From assembly GCF_019175385.1 (NCBI RefSeq), contig NC_083345.1, positions 116,050,480-116,114,479 on the forward strand: a stretch of 64,000 bases of DNA, given 5' to 3'. The DNA comes from Lycium barbarum (taxonomy: Eukaryota; Streptophyta; Magnoliopsida; Solanales; Solanaceae). The stretch's first letter is position 1. The number at the start of each line of letters is the position of its first letter. The translations under genes were made by a program, and so were the position numbers. A model generated the notes under the pieces. It was given only the letters and a program-made list of their open reading frames with translations. It was not told the DNA's origin and made no database searches. This document shows, in pieces, positions 33,708 through 43,541 of the stretch.

Positions 33708-34393
33708 GCTTAATGCATATGCAGCCACCTAAAGTTGCTCCTTTTTTAAATTTTGGCACCTCAATTAAGTGTTGTTCTTATTGAACCCCTGAATTTGGCC
33801 TCAAGTGTGCCTATCAAAAACAATCCAACTTATATATTAATATATATATGGTGAGTTTCATTTTCTTTAGCCCTGCGTGTGAATGTCAATCGTATTCTAA
33901 GTGGAAAATTCAACCAATTAAAACTCCTCACGCATTTTAATAATATGTCAGACATTATGTTTTGGTTTTGGCATTTTAGTTTTCAGTTTTGATTCCTTAT
34001 TTTTCAGTTTTAGTTTTTAATTTTTATTTTCCAGTTTTGGTTTTTTATTTTTTAGTTTCAGTTCTCAGTTTTTATTTCAGTTTTTTCCAATTATGATATT
34101 TTATTCTCCAGTTTTGTTATTTAATTGTGTAACACAGTCGCACACTTATTCCTATTTGATGTGTATAATAAAAATGGGTTGGGTGTTTTAACTGGTTGAA
34201 TTTTTCACGTAGGATGCCATTGACAGGGCTAAAGAAAATGAAACTCACCATATATGTTATTATGTAAGTTGGATTGTGTTTGACAAATACACTTGAGGTC
34301 AAGTTCAAGGGTTTAATAGACTTAACACTTAGTTGAGGTGCCAAAATGAAAAAAGAAACAAGTTTAGGAGGCCGCATATGCATTAAGGCAAAA
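33708..34393. mobile_element. Foldback/MITE-like element with about 210-bp arms
   Basis: Left arm from 33708 (aggcttaatgcatatgcagc) and right arm ending 34393 (ccgcatatgcattaaggca) are reverse complements for about 210 bp, sharing ttttggcacctcaa, cctcaagtgt, caatccaactta and a block that includes tggtgagtttcattttc. The centre (33940-34130) is a T-rich ttttcagttttggtttt repeat. Palindromic ends with no frame suggest a foldback element. Confidence 0.65.
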
Positions 34394-34653
34394 AGAAAAA
34401 ACAAAAAAAGAGACAATTACCTAAAAAAACTATAAGGGGTATAAAGGATAAATAGTTTTGGGGGTATGAAAGTAAAGGGGCATGAAAGAGTAATTACAAC
34501 ATACCTACACACAAAATAATTACTCTTTCATAATGAGTTAGTTACATAGTATAAAATATTTGGCATTTAGTCCCTAGGACAACTGTATATAATCCCATAT
34601 ACACTGTACATATTGGATCATCAATTTTACAAGGAAATTTCCAAATCAGTCTC

Positions 34654-34878
34654 TCAATATTCTAACAAAAGGTAAAGACAAATCAAACAATAAACACAAT
34701 TAGGATTACTCCATACCTGAAAATCACTCCATCTTCTAATGACGGTAACATTCACATACTGGACTGCAATAAAATGGTGGACAGTTATGGAAGCACTGAA
34801 GGTTCTGTACTGGGTTTCGTTGAATGTGGATGATAAGAGGCGGCGGAGATTAGAAATGAAGCTTCTCGTGTCTGCCAT
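34654..34878 (-). CDS. Small exon, mitochondrial-presequence-like N-terminus
   Basis: The frame of 74 residues starts MADTRSFISNLRRLLSSTF and continues TFSASITVHHF. The N-terminus has Arg, Ser, no acidic residues after position 3 and can form an amphipathic helix, as in mitochondrial targeting peptides (inferred). A donor-like cag/gtatgg follows WSDFQ, so the true exon may end there (about 34716), the rest being intron. The upstream region is GAGA/CTCT-rich, like plant core promoters. I do not recognise the protein. The inverted partner at 35617 carries a stop. Confidence 0.4.
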   Translation of the reverse strand: MADTRSFISNLRRLLSSTFNETQYRTFSASITVHHFIAVQYVNVTVIRRWSDFQVWSNPNCVYCLICLYLLLEY

Positions 34879-35616
34879 TGAACTGCTTTCTCCTAGAACG
34901 AACAAAACGAGACAAACCTTAGAAGAGAGAGAGAAACAACGTAGAGTGAGAGAGAGAAAGAGCGTAGAGTGAGAGAGCAATAAAGATAAAAGGGATAATA
35001 AACAAGAACTAGTTAGTAATATCTGAGAAGGGTAAAATGCACGCAGACCTTACTTTATGGGGGTAGAGAGGCTGTTTCCGATAGACCCTCAACTTAAAAG
35101 AAACATAATTATCCAAAACTACTCTTCCTTGCCCTTTTACTTTCATACCCTCAAAACTAATTAACATACCTAGTGTAATTCCACAAGCATAAATAGTTCT
35201 TATTTATATCTCTTTTGTATGAAAGTTTAGGGGGCGCATAAACGAAAAAAGAGACAATTACCTAAAAAAACTATAAGGGGTATAAAGGATAAATAGTTTT
35301 GAGGGTATGAAAGTAAAGGGGCATGGAAGAGTAATTATTTTGTGTGTAGGCTGTTTCCGATAGGCCCTTTACTTTCATACGCCCAAAACTACTCAACATA
35401 CCTAGTGTAATTCCACAAACATAAATAGTTCTTATTTATTATCCCTTTTATCTTTAGCGATCTCTCACTCTACGCGCTCTCTCACTCTCTCTCTCTCTCA
35501 CTCTCACTCTACGTTCTTTTTCACTCTTAGTTGTTTCTCTCTCTTACTCGACGCTCTTTCTCTCTCTCTCTTCTAGGGTTTGTCTCCTTTTGCTCCTTCT
35601 AGGAGAAAGCAGTTCA

Positions 35617-35840
35617 ATGGCAGGCACGAGAATCTTCATTTCTAATCTCCGTCGCGTCTTATCATCCACATTTAAAGAAACCTAGTACAGAACCTTCCGT
35701 GCTTCCATAACTGTCCACCATTTTGTTCCGGTCCAGTATGTGGATGTTACCGTCATTAGAAGATGGAGTGGTTTTCAACTATGGAGCAATCCTGATTGTG
35801 TTTATTGTTTGATTGGTCTTTACCTTTTGTTAGAATATTG
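35617..35840 (+). pseudogene. Inverted copy of the small exon, with stop
   Basis: Starts MAGTRIFISNLRRVLSSTF and stops at TAG 35683-35685, where the partner at 34654-34878 has CAG. After the stop the frame continues with the partner's residues (YRTFRASITVHHF, VIRRWSGFQ). The C-to-T change is direct evidence of decay in this copy. The leader 35455-35580 is CT-rich with four variants of ctctcactctacg. Confidence 0.65.
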
Positions 35841-37600
35841 AAGAGACTGATAAGGAAATTTCCTTGTAAAATTGATGATCCAATATGTAGTGTATATAAG
35901 ATTTTATACAATTGTCCTAGGGACTAAATGCTAAATATTTTGTACTATGTCTAACTCATTATGGATTATGTACAGCTCATAGAGAATCAAAAGTGTCACT
36001 TACTCTGTGACTACAGTGGTTGTGTTTGATGGGGTAGGATTAGACCGTGTTAGATGGAGAAATGAATGAGGGTTTGGATCAATGGATATACCAAGTTCTG
36101 GGAAGTGAGTGTGAGAGGTGGATGTTGTAGCTTCATCTGTCATGAAAGGGAATATTTCTTCATGGAAATGCACATCTCTGGAAACTAGAATTTGTTTTGT
36201 CTCTAGATCCAGAACTTTGTAACCTTTCTAGTTAGTAGGATGACCCAAGAAAACACATTTTCTTGCCCTTTCATCAAACTTTCCCCTTCCTTGGGACAAA
36301 GTAGATGCAAAACAGAGGCATCCAAATGATTTTTGAAAGTATAACATGGTTTTCTCCCAAAGAGGACCTGATAAGGACTGTTCCCTTTGAGAACTTTAGA
36401 AGGCATTCTATGGATCAAATGTGTAGCAGTCAAAATACATTCACCCCAATAGGATATGGGTACTTTAGATTGAAAAAATAATCCTCTAGCAAGTTCCAAG
36501 AGATGTCTATGTTTTCTCTCCACCCGCCCCATTTTGTTGTGGGGTGGCAGTGCAACTTCTTTGATGAAAAATTCCCTTTTCTTTTAAGAAAATTGCCTCA
36601 AGTGAACCTCTTCCTAACTCAAGAACATTATCAGATTCGATGCTTTTAACATGAACCTCAAACTGTCTTTCTACCATAGACAAAAATGTTTTGAAAATAG
36701 GAAAAGCATTACTCTTATTTGTTAATAAAAAGGTCCAAGTTCCTCTACTGTAGTCATCAGCTATAGTAAGAAAGTAATTATATCCATCATGAGTGGGTTG
36801 CTTATATGGCCCCCATGTGTCTGTGAATTAGCTCAAAAATTCTAATAGACTTTATATGACTGGTAGGAAAAGATGACCTGGTTTACTTAGCCTTTGTGCA
36901 TATGTCACACACATATTCAAAGTTAACAGGAAAATGAATGAAATGGAACTCTTTCATTACTTAGAAGGGCAAATGCCCAAGCCTAACATGCCAAAGTTTT
37001 ACATCTGAGACAGCATTGGCACAAATTGGTTTCAAAGAAAGGCTACATAAACTATTGGAATCACTTCCTTTTTGAATTGAAAATACAGTCTCATTGGTTA
37101 AACTCTTAATACTTGACACTCTTGGATGTAAGAGATATAGTCCCTCCTTCACTTCACGAAAATCTCGGACTCTCCTCAAGGAATAATCCTGCAATATAAA
37201 CTCAGTGGATGTAAAAAATACTGGGCAAGTAAGTTGATTACATAACCTATTGACAGAGAGGAGATTGTACTTAAAATCTGGGACATAGAGTACATTCTTA
37301 AGAGTAAGATTGTGTAGAATGGGTACACTTTCTGTATGTGTGACAGTTATCCTAAAGGAATTAGGCAGATTGATCTTAACTGGAATGGGAAGTGCAATTA
37401 ATGATGAAAAAGAAGATTTGGAATATTGAGAGACTGATTTGGACATTTTCTTGTAAAATTGATGATCCAATATGTACAGTGTATATGGGATTTTATACAA
37501 TTGTCCTAGGGACTAAATGCTAAATATTCTGTACTATGTAACTAACTCATTATGGATTATGTACAGCTCATAGAGAATCAAAAGTGTCACTTACTCTATG
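35838..37600 (-). mobile_element. Degenerate Ty1/copia fragment
   Basis: Direct repeats of about 170 bp flank it (35838-36010 and 37425-37600; shared cctagggactaaatgctaaa and attatggattatgtacagc), probably partial LTRs. Between them, on the minus strand, are the end of protease (LKNVLYVPDFKYNLLSV), the pre-integrase HVRLGHL, a stop-filled integrase core, and then GRVERKHRHLLELARG (catalytic Glu) and PISYWGECILTATHLIHRMP. Gag, the protease active site, RT and RNase H are missing. The left LTR joins straight to protease, so a deletion has occurred. Confidence 0.8.
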
Positions 37601-37740
37601 TGACTATGTATACAATAACTATCCTATGCCTCATTAATATTTTGGGCTGCTGTGTGTGCAAGAGTTGGGCCTTCTTCCTTGTTGTTTTGCCAATTCGTTC
37701 AGCCCAGTAAGATGAGGAATATGATGGCCCAAAGTAAGAT

Positions 37741-38184
37741 GTGATAGAATATAAGAGCAATAACAGGGGACGAGGAAGGCAGTTGCTGCTTAATGTTCTC
37801 TTGGTAAAGCTGGACATGATCCTGGTTATGAAGACAGACAAAGGTGAAACAAATCAGTCAGGAAAATTAGGAGGAGATGAACCTATCCATGGTAGCTCAA
37901 CTGCAGAAAGTTTTAAGAGTGAAAATGAAGTAAAGGAGGCGGGAAATTTAAGAGCTAGGACAAAGGACAAGGGGGTATTATATGATGCAAAGTGGCTGAA
38001 TATGATTTTTGATAACGTCTATAGATTCAGGGAAGCTGTAACCAGATATGCAATTGAAAGATGTAAAGGTATAGAGAAGGTTGTTAATCATAAAACAAGG
38101 GTTAGAGTGAAATGCAAGGCAAGCAACATCTGTCCATGGATATTGCAGGTTGCCACGGATCCAAGAATGACAATTTCATTATAA
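37741..38184 (+). pseudogene. MuDR-type (MULE) transposase N-terminal fragment, left arm
   Basis: Mutator-like transposases move MULE DNA elements. The frame reads GVLYDAKWLNMIFDNVYRF, REAVTRYAIERCKGIEKVV and TRVRVKCK..NICPWIL, which is the plant MuDR DNA-binding module (aromatic F.N...FREA..RYA.., then R.R.KC, CPW). The frame ends at a stop soon after (MTISL). The catalytic DDE domain is absent. It reads toward the centre of the palindrome. Residues before GETNQSGK have no counterpart in the right arm, because the arm starts at 37856. Confidence 0.75.
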
Positions 38185-38839
38185 GGACCTAAAGCTCTAT
38201 TTTCACCTTTCTGTTGGGCTAAATTGATTGCGAATATGCGAGCAGAGAAATTGTCTATTAATGAATTTTTTTTTATATGTATATATTTACTAGACTTGAC
38301 AGAATATTAGCTTTCAGTTCATCATTTATGTGTGTGCTTGGATATAGTTTTTTACTTTTGGATTTCTATATTTATAGTTCTCAGTTATAGATTAATTATT
38401 CCTATGATTTGAGTTATACAACTTGTCCTAAATATGTGTCCCTGAGTGTACTTACAGATTTTTCTTAAAAAAAAAAAAAGAGAAAAAAGTTTATCAATTT
38501 TTCTTGCTTATATACCACAGTGACAATAAACACTAATTTTCATCCAAAAAAAAGTATAGGTCTTAAAAGAACCTCAAATGAGATCAAGAAATTGTCTTCC
38601 AGAGGCAATTTTTTCAAAATGTGGGCTTAGATGCAAACTGAAGTCACTAGACAAAACTTGTACATAAGAAAAATGCAGACGGAAGTCATGAAACAAAACT
38701 TGCACAAGGCTACTTAATGAAATCTTCTATCCCTCTCCTACTCATGTGTAATGAAATACTTAATTATCATATAAAGAAACACAAGAAAAATGAATTATGT
38801 TAATGAAATCTAGCTCAAACTTACACTTCCCATAAGTAC

Positions 38840-40270
38840 TTAAGATTTGGCCCGTCCGGGTCATATCCTAGGAACAAATAAAGCTTCCGTTCCCGGATCC
38901 TTTTGTCTCTAAACTCCCTGACAGTGGTTATAAAAAACTGTTACGGGGATAATTTGATGGCATGAGCGGTAGCATCTTTGCAGGGGTTGCCAACTCTTTC
39001 CTTCACCTACATCGCCAAAATAACATTCAATGATGATAATTAACACATAAGAATATATATTAGAGGCTTCAGATAAAAGTATTTTAACTAATCACCTCCT
39101 CAAATTGTCTTCCCACTGTTATCGCCTTACGATCATGAGACTCGCTGGAAAACAAATTAATCATTATAAACTAACTAATCAAATAACTTTTATCTAGTCA
39201 TTACCTGTGCTCCATCCAAGATATATTGAACAGATCCACCACGCATACGTCATAATCCGGTGGAGATGGACTCTCTGATGACCGTGGACAGTACCAGGGA
39301 AAGCTACCTTCATCTATGTCTGATGCTGTAACAACATAAATCTTCAGGTAAATCCATAAATAAATTAGCGCTATCACAGTAGATAAGCTGCAAAAGATGT
39401 GTGTTATAGAGGGAACTACCTGAAACTTAACAATTAAAATGAAAGTTTTGCAATCTTACGATCTCTTTGAAACTACCAGACGCTTTTTTCTGTTTTAGGA
39501 CCTTAAATAATCGAGGGGCCTCAATGTCACTCCACGGCATCTCTGAACAAAGATAAAGTTAAGTATCACAATTAGACAAATTTTTTTTCCTGATGAATGG
39601 AACAAGGGGTTTAGGAACATCAAACAATCCGTCCTTAGTAGAGTCACATCTGATCACACACCTATTACGCCCGGTCTCATAGTTACTAGTAACTGTTTGT
39701 GGCAGGTCTGATCTTTGGATAAATATACAAGTGTTACCTTATCAAAAAAAAAATTACTATGACTAATTAAATAAGAAACAAGTTGAACTAAACTCACCGA
39801 GACGAGTTCCACCCTTTTTAGGAGTGTATCCACGACCAGAGAAGTATATGAATATATAGTCGTTGGGTTTACTATCCACGACTTTCCCACTGCCACCACA
39901 TACACTACTTCTATTGCTAAGAAGCACTCTATATAAGTTGTCGGTTGTCATATTCTTGCCAGTATAGTCCTACCATAATATATTATCAAAATCAATAAAA
40001 AAACATTTATATTTTCATAAAAACATAGGCCAAACACTTCGACTCCACAAAGTAAGCACTTCCAAAAGAATACAATTTTGATTATTACCTTTGGGCACGC
40101 CAGCATAGACATCAATGCCATCAAGATGATTGATTTAAATACCGGGTCTCGGATTCCATGCATGCTGGGCTATGGAATCGTACATAAAAAAAATAATGTT
40201 CTCTTCTTTTAGACCACCTCTTTTCAATAGCTGGAAGGCATGGCACACATCTGCCAGTTCACCAAAATGA
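38840..40270 (-). pseudogene. Legumain/VPE-like pseudogene, left arm
   Basis: Legumains (family C13 cysteine proteases) process vacuolar proteins. On the minus strand, from about 40265: [25 protein letters not shown], then the exon at about 39957-39786 (GSGKVVDSKPNDYIFIYFSG), the EAPRLFKVLKQK exon, the Cys exon and the SHDRK/GRQFEE exons. The N-terminus with the signal peptide is missing. The catalytic His is replaced: FSGRG (CGT) where the right arm has FSGHG (CAT). TAA at complement 40135-40137 interrupts the first exon, and one C is inserted near the end of that exon. In the last exon CAA has become TAA. Not functional. Confidence 0.8.
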
Positions 40271-40356
40271 ATTCAAAATCAGTTAGCACGTGTCTAGACA
40301 CTAGTCAGTAACAAAGCACTGCCCCATACTATTTTTTTTCACTTTTTTCCCAAATC

Positions 40357-40535
40357 AGCGTTTGGCCATGAGAATTCCGAATACAATTTGAAGTTGTATT
40401 CCGGAATACCAAAAACTCAAAAAACTTGTTTTTAAAAAAAATTCACTTTTTTACAACTACAAAAATGCTGATTCCGGGAAAAAGTGAAAAAGATCCGGAA
40501 TAAAGTGAATAATTCTTATGGCCAAATGGGGGCTA
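40357..40535. mobile_element. MITE in the palindrome spacer
   Basis: Ends are AGCGTTTGGCCATGAGAATT and, reversed, AGCCCCCATTTGGCCATAAG, giving a TIR of about 20 bp with a 3-base gap. Interior has aatacaa.ttgaagttgtatt and gaataaagtgaa. Related to the TTA-flanked element at 3835-4114. Being at the centre, it would lie in the loop of any hairpin transcript. Confidence 0.7.
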
Positions 40536-40670
40536 AAGCTACTAGTTAAATTAGTGGGGACAGTTTCCTTATTCCAAAAATTTTAAAAAAAAGAGTATGG
40601 GGCAGTGCTTTGTTACTGACTAGTGTCTAGGCACGTGCTAATTGATTTTGAATTCATTTTGGGTGAACTG

Positions 40671-42566
40671 GCAGATGTGTGCCATGCCTTCCAGCTATTG
40701 AAGAGAGGAGGTCTAAAAGAAGAGAACATTATTGTTTTTATGTACGATTCCATAGCCCAGCATGCATGGAATCTGAGACCCGGTATTTTAATCAATCATC
40801 CTGATGGCATTGATGTCTATGCTGGCGTGCCAAAGGTATTAATCAAAATTGTATTCTTTTGGAAGTGCTTACTTTGTGGAGTCGAGGTGTTTGACCTATG
40901 TTTTTATAAAAATATAAATGTTTTTGATTGATTTTGATAATATATTATGGTAGGACTATACTGGAAAGAATATGACAACCGGCAACTTCTATGGCGTGCT
41001 TCTTAGCAATAGAAGTAGTGTATGTAGTGGCAGTGGGAAAGTCGTGGATAGTAAACCCAACAACTATATATTCATATACTTCTCTGGTCATGGATATACT
41101 CCTAAAGAGGGTGGAACTCGTCTCGGTGAGTTTAGTTCAACTTGTTTCTTATTTAATTGGTCATAGTAATTTTTTTTTGATAAGGTAACACTTGTATATT
41201 TATCCAAAGATCAGACCTGCCACAAACAGTTACTAGTAATTATGAGACCGGGCGTAATAGGTGTGTGATCAGATGTGACTCTACTAAGGACGGATTGTTT
41301 GATGTTCCTAAACCCCTTGTTCCATTCATCAGGAAAAAAAATCTGTCTAATTGTGATACTTAACTTTATCTTTGTTCAGAGATGCCGTGGAGTGACATTG
41401 AGGCCCCTCGATTATTTAAGGTCCTAAAACAGAAAAACGCGTCTGGTAGTTTCAAAGAGATCGTAAGATTGCGAAACTTTCATTTTAATTGTTAAGTTTC
41501 AGGTAGTTCCCTCTATAACACACATCCTTTGCAGCTTATCTACTGTGATAGCGCTAATTTATTTATGGATTTACCTGAAGATTTATGTTGTTACAGCATC
41601 AGACATAGATGAAGGTAGCTTGCCCTGGTACTGTCCACGGTCATCAGAGAGTCCATCTCCACCGGATTATGACGTATGCGTGGGGAATCTGTTCAATATA
41701 TCTTGGATGGAGCACAGGTAATAACTAGATAAAAGTTTATAATGATTAATTTGTTTTCCAGCGAATCTCATGATCGTAAAGCGGTAACAGTGGGAAGACA
41801 ATTTGAGGAGGTGATTAATTAAAATACTTTTATCTGAAGCCTCTAATATATTCTTGTGTGTTGATTATCATTATTGAATGTTATTTTGGCGATGTAGGTG
41901 AAGGAAAGATTTGGCAACCCTTACAAAGATGCTACGCCTCATGCCATCAAATTATCCCTGCAGTAGTTTTTTACACCCACTGTTAGGGAGTTTGGAGATA
42001 AAAGGATCTGAGAACGGAAGCTTTTTATTTGTTGCTAGGATATGACCCGGATGGGCTAATTTCTTTATGGATTTACCTGAAGATTTATGTTGTTACAGCA
42101 TCAGATATAGATGAAGGTAGCTTGCCCTGGTACTGTACACGGTCATCAGAGAGTCCACCGGATTATGACGTATGCGTGGTGGATCTGCTCAATATATCTT
42201 GGATGGAGTACAGGTAATAACTAGATAAAAGTTTATAATGATTAATTTGTTTTCCAGGGAGTCACATGATCGTAAGGCGATAATAGTAGGAAGACAATTT
42301 GAGGAGGTGATTAATTAAAATACTTTTATCTGAAGCCTCTAATATATTCTTATGTGTTAATTATCATCACTGAATGTTATTTTGGCGATGTAAGAGTTAG
42401 CAACCCCTGCAAAGATGCTACCGCTCATGTCATCAAATTATCCCCGCAACAGGTTTTTACACCCACTGTCAGGGAGTTTGGAGACAAAAGGATCCGGGAA
42501 CGGAAGCTTTATTTGTTCCTAGGATATGACCCGGATGGGCCAAATCTTAAGTACTTATGGGCAAGT
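40671..42566 (+). pseudogene. Legumain/VPE-like pseudogene, right arm
   Basis: Exons with matching splice sites: about 40671-40835 ([19 protein letters not shown] ... VYAGVPK, donor gtatta), 40954-41125 (DYTGKNMTTG, GSGKVVDSKP, catalytic His in YFSGHG, donor gtgagt), 41380-41462 (EAPRLFKVLKQKNASG, donor gtaaga), 41535-41717 (catalytic Cys in IYCDSANLFMDLPEDL, then VVTASDIDEG and ISWMEH, donor gtaata), 41762-41810 (SHDRKAVTVGRQFEE) and 41898 onward (VKERFGNPYKDA). The Cys exon has a small frame slip after LPEDL. TAG at 41964-41966 corresponds to CAG in the duplicated copy downstream. The first exon and signal peptide are missing. Both catalytic residues survive, unlike the left arm. Confidence 0.82.
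41553..42540 (+). repeat. About 490-bp tandem duplication in right arm only
   Basis: Unit 1 from 41553 and unit 2 from 42055, offset about 500 bp, both starting GCTAATTT.TTTATGGATT. Each spans the end of the Cys exon, the SHDRK exon and the terminal exon. Unit 2 ends at about 42540 (ggatatgacccggatgggcc). Unit 2 lacks a tctcca stretch in the SESPS region and keeps CAACAG where unit 1 has CAGTAG. Confidence 0.85.
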
Positions 42567-42800
42567 GTAAGTTTGAGCTAGATTTCATTAACATAATTCA
42601 TTTTTCTTGTGTTTCTTTATATGATAATTAAGTATTTCATTACACATGTGAGTAGGAGAGGGATAGAAGATTTCATTAAGTAGCCTTGTACAAGTTTTGT
42701 TTCGTGACTTCCGTCTGCATTTTTCTTATGTACAAGTTTTGTCTAGTGACTTCAGTTAGCATCTAAGCCCACATTTTGAAAAAATTGCCTCTGGAAGACA
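42566..42800 (+). repeat. Legumain-locus 3' flank, right arm
   Basis: Non-coding sequence between legumain and the MULE fragment: gtaagtttgagctagattt, aagttttgt..cgtgacttc and so on. Present inverted in the left arm (38640-38830) and once more at 32355-32535. Confidence 0.7.
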
Positions 42801-43219
42801 ATTTCTTGATCTCATTTGAGGTTCTTTTAAGACCTATATTTTTTTTTTTGGATGAAAATTAGTGTCTATTGTCACTGGTATATAAGCAAGAAAAATTGAT
42901 AAACGTTTTTCTCCTTTTTTTTTTTTAGAAAAATCTGTAAGTACACTCAGGGACACATATTTAGGACAAGTTGTATAACTCAAAAACATAGGAATAATTA
43001 ATCTATGACTGAGAACTATAAATATAGAAATCCAAAAGTAAAAAACTATATCCAAGCACACACATAAATGATGAACTGAAAGCTAATATTCTGTCAAGTT
43101 CTAGTAAATATATACATATAAGAAAAATTCATTAATAGACAATTTCTCTGCTCGCATATTCACAATCAATTTAGCCCAACAAAACGGTGAAAATAGAGCT
43201 TTAGGTCCTTATAATGAAA

Positions 43220-43541
43220 TTGTCATTCTTGGATCCGTGGCAGCCTACAATATCCATGGACAGATGCTGCTTGCCTTGCATTTCACTCTAACCCTTGTTT
43301 TATCATTAACAACCTTCTCTATACCCTCACATCTTTCAATTGCATATCTGGTTCCCTGAATCTATAGATGTTATCAAAAATCATATTCAGCCGCCTTACA
43401 CCACTTTGCATCATATAATACCCCCTTGTCCTTTGTCCTAGCTCTTAAATTTTCCCGCCTCCTTTACTTCATTTTCACTCTTAAAACTTTCTGCAACTGA
43501 GCTACCATGGATAGGTTCATCTCCTCCTAATTTTCCTGACT
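43220..43541 (-). pseudogene. MuDR-type transposase fragment, right arm
   Basis: Mirror of the left-arm fragment. On the minus strand it retains GDEPIHGSS, ENEVKEAGNL, NMIFDN and a degenerate RVKCK..SICPW, but it is frameshifted by an 8-base insertion next to the AEYDF codons and loss of the bases that encode EAV after FR. It reads toward the centre. Its outer end is the junction with gypsy 2. Confidence 0.72.

Larger units (their letters stand above)
34535..35965. repeat. Inverted duplication carrying a small exon
   Basis: Arms are about 34535-35000 and 35430-35965. Reading outward, each arm has a CT-rich leader, a short coding exon, then an LTR-like piece containing cctagggactaaatgc. The 430-bp spacer holds a TS-SINE/RTE tail fragment (35035-35100, minus) and a direct repeat of a segment also seen at 34410-34500 (attacctaaaaaaactataa). 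A further direct copy of the outer LTR-like piece lies at 37425-37600. Confidence 0.8.
37856..43541. repeat. Large near-palindrome (legumain + MULE fragments)
   Basis: The left arm 37856-40330 (2475 bp) is the reverse complement of the right arm 40594-43541 (2948 bp). Outer ends read agtcaggaaaattagg; inner ends read agtatggggcagtgctttg. The length difference is explained by a tandem duplication of about 490 bp present only in the right arm. Most differences are single bases or short indels. The spacer 40331-40593 contains a MITE. Each arm contains a legumain-like pseudogene transcribed outward, its 3' flank, and a MULE transposase fragment pointing inward. Confidence 0.92.

Noticed and set aside
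33405..33759. Phe-rich membrane-like open frames on the minus strand
   Set aside because: Compositional effect of A-rich DNA; nothing beyond homopolymer-like codons.
37741..37855. MULE terminal inverted repeat at the left palindrome edge
   Set aside because: The edge at 37856 falls within transposase-like coding sequence, so no long TIR is visible there.
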